Assembly (NCBI RefSeq): GCF_001761485.1
Contig: NC_090770.1
Span: 310,001 to 374,000 of the forward strand
DNA length: 64,000 bases
Origin: Yarrowia lipolytica
Taxonomy: Eukaryota; Ascomycota; Dipodascomycetes; Dipodascales
Direction: 5' to 3'
Shown here: piece after piece, positions 52,856 to 63,090 of the stretch
How positions within the stretch are numbered: position 1 is the stretch's first letter
How the letters are laid out: every line of letters begins with the position of its first letter
Program-made: the position numbers and the translations under genes
Notes under the pieces: model-generated
Told to the model about the DNA's origin: nothing
Databases searched by the model: none
Seen by the model: the letters and a program-made list of their open reading frames with translations, nothing else

Positions 52856-53189
52856 TCTTTTTTGCTCTCCAGAGATACCACATATATGTTGGACTCCTTG
52901 CACCACTTTATATTTGCACATTTCTGCGCCCGCCTCGAGTCTTTGTGGTTGATTTTTTTTGTTAAGCATACCAGCTCCGTCGTCTGGAAGATCATAATTC
53001 CCAACTAAAAGGTTGAAGTATAGTTGACAATACACAGCCACATCGTAACTAATACAGTAGTATAAAGTATAAAAACATGCAAAACAAAGCCGTCCAAATT
53101 AATTCAATTACCGATTGAAGGCACCACTATGTACAGTATACTGTCTTGTACGTTCTGGAGGTACAATCCAAAATTGGGCAAAAAACAAC

Positions 53190-53273
53190 TGCCCGATACT
53201 GGAATCGAACCAGTGACCTTTGCATCTCAGACTGAAATACAAGTGCAACGCTCTACCCCTAAGCTAAACGGGC
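53190..53273 (-). tRNA. tRNA-Thr(UGU) with a 12-nt intron
   Basis: Minus strand GCCCGTTTAGCTTAGGGG, anticodon stem TTGCA/TGCAA, loop CTTGTA + A (anticodon TGT), intron 53226-53237, T arm ACTGG TTCGATT CCAGT, 3' ATCGGGCA. One T-T mismatch in the acceptor stem (position 6-67). T6 terminator downstream. Confidence 0.93.
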
Positions 53274-53389
53274 CCTGATTTTCTGATCTTGTAAAAAGTA
53301 GCCACCATACTGTGAAAAAAAAAAGTTTTTTTTATTGGAATAAAAAAAATTCAAAAGCCATGATTCACTACCACGAGACCACGACAATG

Positions 53390-53550
53390 ACATCAACTAG
53401 ACGAAGCGTCGACAAACAAACTGACAGCGCCTCGCAGTGCACACCGCAAAGATTCAGAAGTGTATGATTTATTGAACGCCAATAACCCGGCTTACTAGGT
53501 ATATAGCTGTAATGAATCATTAGAATAAAAAATTGGAATAAAAAAAACAT
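53390..53550 (+). repeat. Candidate short LINE 3' fragment upstream of tRNA-Thr
   Basis: The right end TATATAGCTGTAATGAATC plus ATTAGAATAAAAAA matches the LINE at 48.1 kb (ATATGGCGGTAATTGATC). Further left, ACAAACTGACAGCGCCTCG resembles ACAAACTAAACCAACCTCG of the same LINE. The tail begins 234 bp upstream of the tRNA-Thr 5' end and points away from it. Confidence 0.6.
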
Positions 53551-53742
53551 CGTCTAAAAAACGCCGCTGTTACCACGTGACGGTACGGAAAATATCTCAG
53601 ACTAGAAGATAAATGTTTTTAGTGGCCTGATATTCCCTTGGAACCCTCAATTCGATATCGAATGCTGTGGAGTCATCTAGGCATGGGAGGTGGTGGTGGT
53701 GGAGTGATGGGCTGGTAACCAAACATCACAATGGATGGGAAA

Positions 53743-53764
53743 GAATCATTAGAACTAAAAAAAA
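53743..53764 (+). repeat. LINE 3'-tail motif, second copy near tRNA-Thr
   Basis: GAATCATTAGAACTAAAAAA, one substitution from the tail consensus; 470 bp upstream of tRNA-Thr. Confidence 0.5.
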
Positions 53765-54382
53765 TGTTCAATTGGAAGGTCAATTGGTTTCTGACTGGAT
53801 ATCCGCCTGAATCTATACCAGTTCCGCCGTCATTGACAAGATGAACATGTTATGAAGAAAAAAACACTGAGGTATAGGAGCAGAGCATACAAGTATGTGA
53901 ACTGTACATACTGTACGAGACTCCGTCTGTCGGATTCAATTACAAGTACCGGGTTTCATATGGGTATTTTCTTGGCTCGATGTCGCATCAGATGACTTGT
54001 TTTATGTAGCAAACTTGCACTTGTGCAACATAACTACACTACACATATTGCCATGATTACCACTTCTCCAATTGACACATGTGGGATCCCACCACAACAA
54101 GACGGTGCGAAAAACGTCGACAGCCGGTGAGTGAGACTGTCGACCTTTCAATTGAACGGTTCGCTATCTTTGGACCAAAAATTGGATGGAGTTGAGTAGT
54201 TGAAGATCTCAAAAAGACTGAGTCTCCCGTCAGACCTGACAACCCCACTATTAAACAACCAGTGTCGAAATACCGACTGGATAAACCGATGCAGAGTTCG
54301 ATTTCACGTGGATTCACGTGAATTGCGCCACATAAATACATTTTTCAGCATACAAATCGCCATAAAATCTGTGAAAAACACC

Positions 54383-54482
54383 GGCAACCTGGCCGAGCGG
54401 TCTAAGGCGCCAGGTTAAGGTCACACCTTGACGCAATATCCTGGTCTCTTCGGAGGCGAGAGTTCGAATCTCTCGGTTGTCA
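54383..54482 (+). tRNA. tRNA-Leu(AAG) with an 18-nt intron
   Basis: Starts GGCAACCTGGCCGAGCGG; anticodon stem CCAGG/CCTGG, loop TTAAGG + T (anticodon AAG), intron 54421-54438. A short variable arm (TCTCTTCGGAGG) and T arm GAGAG TTCGAAT CTCTC follow. Acceptor GGCAACC pairs with GGTTGTC. It lies about 385 bp from the 3' end of the recombinase-like gene. Confidence 0.93.
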
Positions 54483-54866
54483 CGTCTTCCAATTGCCAAG
54501 GCAGTTGGATATCTTTTTTTGTTATGATCATGCAAGAATGATTAGTCATTAGCTCGAGCATCTCGCCCCGTCTGCTCGTCCTCTCCACACTATCCCGCGG
54601 TCACATGACCCCACTCACATAGCTGGACTATAGTGGCTCAAGGTCAATCGCACCTATATCCTGATGGTACGGCTTATCGTCAGCCGAGGCCCTACCAGTA
54701 GTTGGTCTCAATATCAGCAACATCGACTCATACAAGGCTTTCTTAAAGCTACTAACAATGTAAATGTGCCCTGGTATTACTAGTTCAGTACATACTGTAC
54801 AGTACCTACCAGAACTATATGTTCAATATTTCATCGTTAACAAACACTTCTCTACCTATTTAAATC
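54483..54866. other. Spacer between tRNA-Leu and the recombinase-like gene
   Basis: Contains GTACATACTGTACAGTACC at 54789-54807. No gene. No clear inverted repeat was found that would mark an element end. Confidence 0.5.
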
Positions 54867-56942
54867 TCAAGACAGTCGAACCGCTGCGTCCAGCCCGATA
54901 TAGTTGTGCCAAGCCAAACTTGCATGTTGGAAGCAAATCCTCCGGTCTTCAGGATCCAGAGGGGCGATGCCATCGTGACGACGTTCGGTTTCAGCCCCGT
55001 GTCCAAATTGCAGGGCATGGAAATCAGCTCCAACATGGAAGTCAATTCCGTCGTTGTCTGGCTGGCAAACAATTCGTTTCTGGGTAATCAGAGCCTGACA
55101 ATTTCGCCAAGACGACACGTTCATGACACCGGCTTTGGTGCCAAAGTATTTTGTCATCGTCACATTTAGCACAGTTCGGACTCGGTCCAAAGTCCACATA
55201 TCATCAAAAATCACCGCGTCGCATTCCTGCTCGTGAGTATCCGAAGTTTCAGGCGGGTCGTCGTCGTCGTCGTCGAGCTCGTCGAGAACGCGCTGCCGAT
55301 ACTGCGATTGGAACAGATACCTGCTTTGAAGAAGTGCTCGTTCCCCGACAGGGCGACTTCTGTTGTACAGCAGCTGGTTCATGCACATGATAAACGGATG
55401 AATCACGGCAATATAGACCAACAAGGAACGAGCTACCTTTTGAGGCAGGAATCGATGCACAGTCTTTAGGACGCCAGCCCCCTGCTTCTTGTACCGATAC
55501 GCCAACGCTCCTCCTCCCAAGCCGAATTCAACGTTTCTCTTTTCCCACGTCGAGTTCATCAACCTGAGCGTCAAAATCTCCGAGCATCTTGCCGGCGAGC
55601 CTCCCGTCAGTTGCAGAGCAACCAGCAGCAGCTCCTTGAATCTGACAACCTCGACGAAGAAGTCTCTTTCGCATTGAACTCTGCTGAGACGCCCTCCGTT
55701 GTAGATTCGCTTCGACCAAAATCGGTCCATCATAACGATGGGGTCTCCTCCTGCCCAATCCCACAGCCTTTTCTTGTCAGCAGGCGATTCGCCCACCCTT
55801 GTTCCGGTGCATTCAACTTCCATATAGTCGAGAAACATGCGAGGGTCCAGAGCTGAAACATTCCTGCCCACCAGTGCAACAGCCTGCGACTCTAGGTCGT
55901 CAACTAGACGCATGATACCAGACTTGATGTGCGACTCACTAGTGGCCGCAGCTCCAATCGAAATATTCCCGTCCTCTGACAACTGCACGTTGCCCGTCGA
56001 CGTCTCGGAGATGGCTCTGCCGTATGCCCACAGCCTCAAAATCTTTCCGGCCGGTGTATGGCCCCCCGAGCTGCGCTTGGTTCGAATGAACGGTTGACAC
56101 TCGCGCTCAAAAAATCGTCCCATTGTCAGATTCCTCCCTCCATGGTTCACGCTGAGCATCAATTGGGATGCACAGATGCTAAAGTACACAAGCATCAGTT
56201 TAATCATCAGCATGATATGCGCAATGATCTGCATCGCTTGCTTTAGCGGCCTGAACATACCGTTCGTCTCATCCCAGTTCAGAGCAGCAAGACCTGCCTC
56301 CAACGGCTGGTATGCGGCGTTAGCACAACCGCTATAGGAATAGCAGACGACACTGTGCCAAAACCCTAACACTGTCCAAGTCTTGGGATCCTTCTTCATG
56401 ATATCGTATGCTGCACGCTGATTGGCGGTAAACTGGAAGATCTTTGGCCGCGACACTAGAACGCAAAACAGCTTGCGAAAAGTGGCGAGATACTTTTCCT
56501 TGAAGACAGGCACAAAGACGGGCTCCTCCGTGAAGTTCTCAGCCTGGGCTCGCACGCGCCAAAGATCATTCTGCCAAAGACTAACAGTAGCAGGTGATTC
56601 ACCCATTTGTATCACCTCATCCATCAATGTGTCATGTGCTGTCAGAAGCGATGGAGGTATATTGTCTTCCTTCCACATGTCAGCCTGTCCGGCGAGAGCA
56701 TCGGCAGAGCGTGACCACCCGGTACGTTCTATCCACATTGCGTCGGCACGTTCGAGATCCTCGAAATGCGTCCTAGTTGCAGTCTCATTTGGAATGGGAG
56801 AATAGTCGGACTTTTTCACAAACACATGACGCTCGCCTTCAGAAAAAAAGTCCAGATCCTCGTAACGCATCTGATTATTTGCGAGGGGGGTCATCACAAA
56901 ATTTCCCTTCCTCAATGCGGCGAATATCTGAGAAGCATCCAT
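54867..56942 (-). CDS. Tyrosine-recombinase-like protein (domain as in fungal Crypton / RecQ-linked proteins)
   Basis: A single uninterrupted 691-residue frame from ATG 56942. Domains as I read them: N-terminal 1-150 unknown; a mid part with FTANQRAAYD and GCANAAYQPLEAGLAALNWD (about 170-225); then a catalytic-like C-terminal part. Box I is LQLTGGSPARCSEILTLR (444-460, Arg452); an Arg in SSWRNCQALI (Arg613); then LQFGHGAETERRHDG with His648. The end FQHASLAWHNYIGL matches the ending of the same domain in fungal proteins that fuse it to RecQ helicase. No helicase follows. The tyrosine nucleophile expected about nine residues after His648 is absent (Asp657). No inverted repeats define an element. 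It is either a domesticated or newly inactive recombinase. Confidence in the fold is moderate. Confidence 0.6.
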   Translation of the reverse strand: MDASQIFAALRKGNFVMTPLANNQMRYEDLDFFSEGERHVFVKKSDYSPIPNETATRTHFEDLERADAMWIERTGWSRSADALAGQADMWKEDNIPPSLLTAHDTLMDEVIQMGESPATVSLWQNDLWRVRAQAENFTEEPVFVPVFKEKYLATFRKLFCVLVSRPKIFQFTANQRAAYDIMKKDPKTWTVLGFWHSVVCYSYSGCANAAYQPLEAGLAALNWDETNGMFRPLKQAMQIIAHIMLMIKLMLVYFSICASQLMLSVNHGGRNLTMGRFFERECQPFIRTKRSSGGHTPAGKILRLWAYGRAISETSTGNVQLSEDGNISIGAAATSESHIKSGIMRLVDDLESQAVALVGRNVSALDPRMFLDYMEVECTGTRVGESPADKKRLWDWAGGDPIVMMDRFWSKRIYNGGRLSRVQCERDFFVEVVRFKELLLVALQLTGGSPARCSEILTLRLMNSTWEKRNVEFGLGGGALAYRYKKQGAGVLKTVHRFLPQKVARSLLVYIAVIHPFIMCMNQLLYNRSRPVGERALLQSRYLFQSQYRQRVLDELDDDDDDPPETSDTHEQECDAVIFDDMWTLDRVRTVLNVTMTKYFGTKAGVMNVSSWRNCQALITQKRIVCQPDNDGIDFHVGADFHALQFGHGAETERRHDGIAPLDPEDRRICFQHASLAWHNYIGLDAAVRLS

Positions 56943-58352
56943 GAGTCGACTATCGGTGGGGCTAGGTGAAGGCTGTGTGTGTGGTGGTTGTTGGACGACA
57001 AGGGTGGGTCTTCAGGCGAATAGTCAGGGCTCTTAGGCAAGGAGACGCGTAAAGTAAATTAAGACGTGAACCTTGAACACGTACAGTATGCAGGAGAGAG
57101 GAGGCTTCGTCAGGAAGAGAGCTGGATAACGGGCCACTTGAAATCTTCGAATAATCATGTGACCGACTTTTAATCTACACGAATATGATCACGTGACTTT
57201 TCTCATGAATATTATGCTGGGAATTTCGTGATAGAGGTATCATAAGCAGGGTCCCATTGAGTAATCACTTGAAAGTTCGACACACCAAATGGAGATATGA
57301 TTTAGTTGGCTGCCAATGGTGTCTTTTATTGAAAATAGAGTTCGGAAGTAGTATTTTCACCAACTTTCCAGGTTACTCAGGAAGACTTAAATGGAATTTA
57401 GTCACTAGAGGAATCCTGCAGTCGGTGGTCAGGTTGGCCTCTCTTCGTTCCAAGGATCTCCATAAAGGAGTTGCCTGACTAATCAGATGTGTGTTGCCTC
57501 TGATCGTAGTAATCGAGCTCACTGATGATAACTAGCTCTAACAATCGGAACTTGTTCAGGAGTAGCGTTGACAAGGTTACTTTCATTTAATACATATAAA
57601 CTCCATTCAATGTCTTTCAGGTACTGTACTCCATTCAGGTGACTTTTCAAGGTGACTTTTCATGAAGAACCTGTCTCTCAAACAATGACTAATCAACCAA
57701 TCAATTAATTTGATTTAATTTAATTTAATGTTATATAATATTATTTTGAGGTTATTACAACAGGAATTCAAATTACATGGGAAGTCCAGCGGGGTCGCTC
57801 GCGTAAATGTTATATTTTATAACGGAGAATGTCAGGCAATTGTCACGGACTGTGTTTATGGGACCAGAAGTCGGGTTTTGGCCTGAAGCCCCAGTTACAG
57901 TATACGCGTGGGATGAACCTATCTATCTAACAAAGGGTTTGTGTAGTTCCATGTGTGAAACAGCGTAACTGACCTCCAGTACGTCCCTCGTAGGTCTGCC
58001 CTGAACGGAAGACAAACTGCAGAAGTCCAATGCTCTCTTGCTATACTTAAAGTCAAGTTGTGCTACCGAAAATTGTAGTCACGGGATTGCTATTAGGACG
58101 TGCTTCTGTAGCTCTCACATGGTTTACAAGACACTGTGGTGTACAGTATGTACTACGATACCGCATTGATACAGCGGATAGTGTTATGTATGCATTGATA
58201 ATCGATAAAGGTATGTAATTTAAGAGAAACTGGAATGGTAGGGGCGGTTCGTGAGACAAAGGTAGGATGTATGTTAGGCAATGAGTGAAGGTTGAAGACG
58301 ATTGAGGCGTCAGGTTGTAGTTACAAGTACAGTATGTACTGTAGTGATCCCC
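56943..58352. other. Spacer, no supported gene
   Basis: Promoter side of the recombinase-like gene, then AT-rich DNA (57710-57745). ACACGTACAGTATGCAG at 57077-57093. Confidence 0.5.
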
Positions 58353-58871
58353 TTAAATCTTTGCAGCTCCAATGGTGAACTTGATGGGCTTGTCGCAGGC
58401 GTAGCCTCCGTTGAAGACATAAACCTCCTGGCCGCCGTGAAGAGGGTCGTCCTTGGACGTGCAGGAGTAGAACTGGGTGGTGCCGTAGGACGAGAAAGAC
58501 ACGACGGAGCCGTCGCCGTTGAAGCCCCAGCCTCCGCTGTTGCCCTCAAGAGGCGGAGCGGGGTGGTCCAGAACCTCGAGCTTGCCGGTCTCGACGTTGG
58601 CGAACAGCTGACGGGGCTCCTGGCCTTCGGAGAGGACGTTAACCATGGCGTTTCCAACCGAGTCGGCATAGAAGTAGGAAAAGCCCTGGGTGAGACCGTA
58701 GACCACGTTGTTGCCTCGGATCTGGAGAGGCTTCATTCCGATGACACCAGGGCCGGGGAACATGCTGAGAGCATACTTAGGGGTATCAGAGTCGTTTGGG
58801 GGTTCTTCGCAGACAATGGGGGCGGCCAGAGCGGAGGTGGCAATAGTGAGGAGAGTGAAGGGGTTGATCAT
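58353..58871 (-). CDS. Small secreted protein, PhiA-like cell-wall type (paralogue B)
   Basis: From ATG 58871 the product is 172 residues with signal peptide MINPFTLLTIATSALA. It shares with the protein at 15352-15891 the blocks GMKPLQIRG, VVYGLTQGFSYF, FYSCTSKDDPLHGGQEVYV and YACDKPIKFT. It lacks the Ser/Asn repeat after the signal peptide. The two paralogues sit about 43 kb apart on the same strand. A wall-linked or secreted role is inferred. TATA box about 64 bp upstream. A longer frame to 58922 does not add family sequence. Confidence 0.8.
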   Translation of the reverse strand: MINPFTLLTIATSALAAPIVCEEPPNDSDTPKYALSMFPGPGVIGMKPLQIRGNNVVYGLTQGFSYFYADSVGNAMVNVLSEGQEPRQLFANVETGKLEVLDHPAPPLEGNSGGWGFNGDGSVVSFSSYGTTQFYSCTSKDDPLHGGQEVYVFNGGYACDKPIKFTIGAAKI

Positions 58872-58933
58872 TGTTGTGATGTGGTCGTTGTGTTTGTGGT
58901 GACGTGGTAGTACACTACGCACGGAAACACTGC

Positions 58934-58941
58934 CTTATATG
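58934..58941 (-). promoter_or_regulatory. TATA box of paralogue B
   Basis: CATATAAG on the minus strand, about 64 bp before the ATG at 58871. Confidence 0.5.
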
Positions 58942-60299
58942 CTTTTCGGATTCGATTGTATACCGCATCTCTGTGTCATCTGATGAACGGGAGTCAAGAG
59001 AGGTGGAGATATCTGAGACAAGAGCCGCACGTATTTGCACAAGGAGCATTTGCTCATGATGTTCAAAGTTGTACTAAATGTAGCACCTGCTTGATCGATG
59101 CAGGTGTGATGGCATTAGTGAAGGGGCGTAAAAGTGGCGATGACAGCGGAATAACAGTGTAGCAATACCTTTACTGATGGCTTGGCTGACTATTTGTAGT
59201 CTTGGTAGTTTTTTACCATGTTTTCCGATTGAATTACACACTTGATTCGCCTCTTTGATTTCACAGCCTGCTTTTTCCAAGTCAGTAAAGTTCAAGTATA
59301 AATAGACCGCAGATAGTGTAGAATGACATCACGCCAAGAGGAGTCATTGGGCGCTGAGGGGATAGCGGTCCTCAGGGACAAGAGAAAACAGCAGACGCAA
59401 AAAAAAGCAAAAGAAAAGACAGCAGACGAAAAGACAGCAAGAGAAAAGATCACAAGACAAAAACATTAAGAGAGGCTATGTAATACCTATCTGCTGACCC
59501 CGTTGTCCTTAAATGGTGTTTTGTCTTCTGTTAACAGTCACCATCACTGATAGAGTTACATGTCCAATAGATACATAATTACTGCTCCTACCAAGATGAT
59601 AGTTATACCAAACAAAACAGAATGATTAGCGCTATCCATCCGTATGATTTTTTCTCCAAAAATAACCACCAATCTACCCTCAAACACCAGTATTATCACC
59701 CAAACTCCCCAACAAATTGGCTTCCAATTACTGCACATACCCCACCAAAATATCCAAAGATATTATACGCACATTCAGAGGGGTCCGACATGTCAACTCA
59801 GGACGTAATGTTGACTAATGTATGAGTACAGTATCTTACAACTATCTTATTACTCATCAGATAGGCAGCTCAACTACGTCACGTGACTGTCAAAGTACAG
59901 TATTACGTAATTGAATACATCAAAAAAACCTCGGCAATTCTAGCTCTTTGGATGCCGCCGTATGGCTATCGTACCAACCGATGTCACCATAGCGACTGTT
60001 TGATTACATCCGAAAAGAGTCACATGATATAATAATCAGCGTGGTCAACTATTTTTCGCGGTTATTATTCAACAATACGCTGTCCTTCTGGTCGCATTGT
60101 TTTGCTGCCATGTACGATACTTGTGCCACCGTCCAATATTTGGTGATAGCCAGATCTGAAAACACCCAATAGTCATATTAAAATAAAATAGATGTAAATA
60201 GCTATAGCAAATGGTAGGTACTCTGCTTTAGTACGTACGGTTCCCCTGAATATCATGCTCTCATCTTGCTTACGCTCTCCAGTAGATGGTCATATACGG
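58942..60299. other. Spacer, purine-rich block and one small frame
   Basis: A purine-rich low-complexity stretch (AAAAGACAGCA units) occupies about 59380-59465. A 60-codon membrane-like frame is listed separately. Otherwise nothing is recognised. Confidence 0.5.
59556..59738 (-). CDS. Possible 60-residue two-helix membrane peptide
   Basis: The frame from ATG 59738 has a hydrophobic start (ICWGVWVIILVFEG) and a second hydrophobic segment (VLFGITIILVGAVIMYLL) with a Lys/Arg hinge. It could be a small membrane protein. No homologue is recognised and AT-rich DNA yields such frames by chance. Confidence 0.25.
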   Translation of the reverse strand: MCSNWKPICWGVWVIILVFEGRLVVIFGEKIIRMDSANHSVLFGITIILVGAVIMYLLDM

Positions 60300-62117
60300 T
60301 TAGACTGGCAAATCCATAACATCATTATCCAGCCCTCCCCAGTTGTCCGAATACAGCTCAGCGTACTTGATCTTGTCCACGCAAAACTCCTGCAGCAGCT
60401 TGGATATCTGCAACTGCGTCTTCTGGAACAGGCCAATCTCCTCCGTAATGCACTCCCTGATCAGCCACGTTCGGTTCTTGTGGGCCGCAATCATCTCGGT
60501 GTCCATCTTGATGGCGCGGTCCAGCTTCTCAATCTCCGACATGAGCGCCTTTCTCTGCCGGGCCAGAGTCACACGGCCCTGGTTCTGCTGGATCCGCTTC
60601 TCCAGCAGCGGGATGTTGTTGCCTCCGTACTTTTCCAACCGGTCAAACAGTTCCCGCATCGAGCCCAGCGCCTCCCGGTACTTTTTGGCCTCTTCAAGCA
60701 CTCCCACCTGCGAACCTCGTGCCTCGTCCTGCTGAAGCTGGCAGTCGGTTTCAATGCGTGCCGAAGCCCGACTGAGACCCCGAGTGATCTGCTGGACGCA
60801 CCCGTCATCGGCGACAGAGTAGAGCACGCGGGCGGAGGGAGGAAGAGCTGCGCCAAGGTTGTATGCGATTTTGGCGCTGTCAACAGCCTGGGCCTCTTGT
60901 CGTTTAGCCACTCGGTCCAGAAGAACACACAGCTGAACCACGGAGTCGTGCGATCTGTCCAGCTCAACAATGAGACCGGCCCATAGAGCAGTCGCCTGCT
61001 GCTCATCCCACTGTTGCACAAACTTTGGATCAATCGTTCGTCCGTTGAACTCTTCTCGGGCGGTGTTGAACACACTCTTTTTCCAGCCGCTGATATCGTT
61101 TCGCAGGGTGACAAAAGTTCGCACTGCCTCATCCTGGCCCAGCACGGGGTGCCGAAGAACTTGGTTAATGAACCGAGTCAGACCTCGTCGTCGACGTTCC
61201 AAAAAGTAGTTGTCGGAGGACAGATAATGACCGTTGACAGCCAGTCGCTTGGGCGGCAAAAGTGGCACCTGTCGAAAACAGTACTTCTTCAGAAGATAGT
61301 CTTGCAGCCAGGAAAAGTCCGAGTACCGTCGGATGACCGTGATGCGGTCTGTTCCCGACACTGAAGAGATTGAGTAGTTGACGTGACGGAACAAAAACAT
61401 GCCCTCGCGTTCGGGCACAATAGCCAGTGTCACTGAGTCGGCCTTGTTGGGTGCGAAATCGGGTCGTGGAGGGGCAGTCCATACTCCAGACTCGGACTCG
61501 GGAACCAGGGCCTGGGGGTTGAGAGGAGGTGGGGTTGTAGAGCGGGACAGCTGCGATTGCGACAGCTGTGACTGTTGTAGAGCCTCCTGTTCCTCCGGGT
61601 TCCAGTCCAGAGCACTGTGGCCCCTGCTGTGTCCGTTGTTGTGGATGATGCTCTCACTTCTGCTGCTCTGGATGCTATGGTCGTCGAGATCATCTCCAAA
61701 CAGTGGCGTCTGTGATCTACCGGTTGTCGAGGCGCTAAAGTTGATGCTAGACCGCTCGCCCTCCTCGGAAAAGTCCATTGGCGTCAGAGTGTCCACGTTG
61801 ACGAGCTGCGATGGGTCGTCGAACGGCAGGCCATCCTGCGCCACATTGGCCAGCAACAGGGCTGCTCGCCACGACTCGCGAGTGAAGGACGATGTGAGAA
61901 TGCCTCCGCTGCCGTCGCCGCCCTCCAGAATCGATCCTGCCAGCGTCGCCAGCCGGTCCTTGTCTTCGCCCGAAACGTTGATGGTCTCCAAAAGCCGCTT
62001 GTAGCAAACTGCGGGAATCCGGCCGTCTATGGGATGGAACATGTCGAAAATGTGGTCGTAGCGCGAGCCATAGCCCGTTCGCTCCACGGCTGTAGTGGCC
62101 GCCGAAAACAGAGACAT
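60300..62117 (-). CDS. MVP1: Sorting nexin Mvp1 (PX-BAR)
   Basis: From ATG 62117 the protein is 605 residues. The N-terminus holds an EH-like region (YDHIFDMFHPIDGRIPAVCY) and a Ser-rich acidic linker. The PX domain spans about 225-345, with RRYSDFSWLQDYLLKKY and the lipid-contacting PPKRL block; LERRRRGLTRFINQVLRHP is the usual PX end. The BAR-like coiled-coil region follows (about 370-600). Mvp1/SNX8 binds PI3P and drives endosome-to-Golgi recycling with retromer partners. Length exceeds S. cerevisiae Mvp1 (511 aa) because of the linker. An in-frame extension to 62216 lacks an ATG. Confidence 0.92.
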   Translation of the reverse strand: MSLFSAATTAVERTGYGSRYDHIFDMFHPIDGRIPAVCYKRLLETINVSGEDKDRLATLAGSILEGGDGSGGILTSSFTRESWRAALLLANVAQDGLPFDDPSQLVNVDTLTPMDFSEEGERSSINFSASTTGRSQTPLFGDDLDDHSIQSSRSESIIHNNGHSRGHSALDWNPEEQEALQQSQLSQSQLSRSTTPPPLNPQALVPESESGVWTAPPRPDFAPNKADSVTLAIVPEREGMFLFRHVNYSISSVSGTDRITVIRRYSDFSWLQDYLLKKYCFRQVPLLPPKRLAVNGHYLSSDNYFLERRRRGLTRFINQVLRHPVLGQDEAVRTFVTLRNDISGWKKSVFNTAREEFNGRTIDPKFVQQWDEQQATALWAGLIVELDRSHDSVVQLCVLLDRVAKRQEAQAVDSAKIAYNLGAALPPSARVLYSVADDGCVQQITRGLSRASARIETDCQLQQDEARGSQVGVLEEAKKYREALGSMRELFDRLEKYGGNNIPLLEKRIQQNQGRVTLARQRKALMSEIEKLDRAIKMDTEMIAAHKNRTWLIRECITEEIGLFQKTQLQISKLLQEFCVDKIKYAELYSDNWGGLDNDVMDLPV

Positions 62118-62319
62118 GGTGGTTGTTGTGGCGGTGGTGGTGGTGTTATTGTGGCGGCTTGAACCTGGGTCCTGTTTACCACTTCTCTTAGCGTCACCGA
62201 GTGCACCCCTAATCAACTCTATTCGATAGAGTTCGTTATCCTCATCCGTCCCAACATGTAATTTTGACCTGTCGATAGAACTAAAACAGAATAAAAAAAG
62301 AACAAAAAAGAATTCGACC

Positions 62320-62323
<4 letters not shown>

Positions 62324-62350
<27 letters not shown>
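62324..62350. repeat. G27 homopolymer
   Basis: Twenty-seven G residues in a row, upstream of MVP1; length is prone to slippage and sequencing error. Confidence 0.9.
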
Positions 62351-63070
62351 AAACGCTCTAGACGAGATCTAAGCGATAATAATATCGAGGCCACGAATAG
62401 CCTGATTGGATATACACTGGGTGCTGTTTTGTAACTGGCCCTTTGGATCCCTCCAGAGTATTGGTTCTGCGCACTGTGACTACAATCAGCACTCTCTATA
62501 ATACACATCGTCGTTGCTGACTGCTGAAGTAGTAATTGCGTACACTGTCGACTTCACTCGCCTGATTTTGACATCTGGATCAAACAAGTGAATTCCACTG
62601 CTCTGGAAGACTCTATCTGATACCACTATATACATCCCTTTGCTCCAGCAGCCCTACACTCCTTATCATTGCCACTGTCATTTTATAGCATTTAATCTCC
62701 GCTAAAGTCACCCTTACAAAGGAGCTATGACAGCGGGGTCGAAAAATGTAGAGTATCTGGCATCTGGGTGATGATCACTGTCGGTAATCGATGGAATGGC
62801 TTTACGACGTGAATAGTCCGCTCTTTCTGGCCATCTTTGCCCAGAGACACGTTGATTGTAAAAACTATTTTTACCTGAGAAATATAAGTAACTTTGTTGA
62901 ATTTAATTGATGGATCTAAGCTGTTATTCTAATTTCTAACTATATTACTCACGACAACTCATACCCCGAAACTCGGCCCATCGATCGCGCCGTGAGAATG
63001 ACTTTACACTAGTGAATGGATCGCGAATGAGCAATTTCGCTTCAGTCCTTGAGTCTAGAGCTTCTTGGCC

Positions 63071-63090
63071 ATTTTTTTTATTCTAGGGAA
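63071..63090 (-). repeat. Diverged LINE 3'-tail motif upstream of tRNA-Lys
   Basis: Minus strand TTCCCTAGAATAAAAAAAAT, weaker match to the tail consensus, about 175 bp upstream of tRNA-Lys and opposite to it. Confidence 0.35.

Larger units (their letters stand above)
53274..54382. other. tRNA-flanking spacer with LINE tails
   Basis: Contains LINE 3'-tail motifs at 53506-53532 and 53743-53764 and other TTATTGGAATAAAAAAAATT-like runs at 53331-53351. No gene is supported. Confidence 0.5.
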
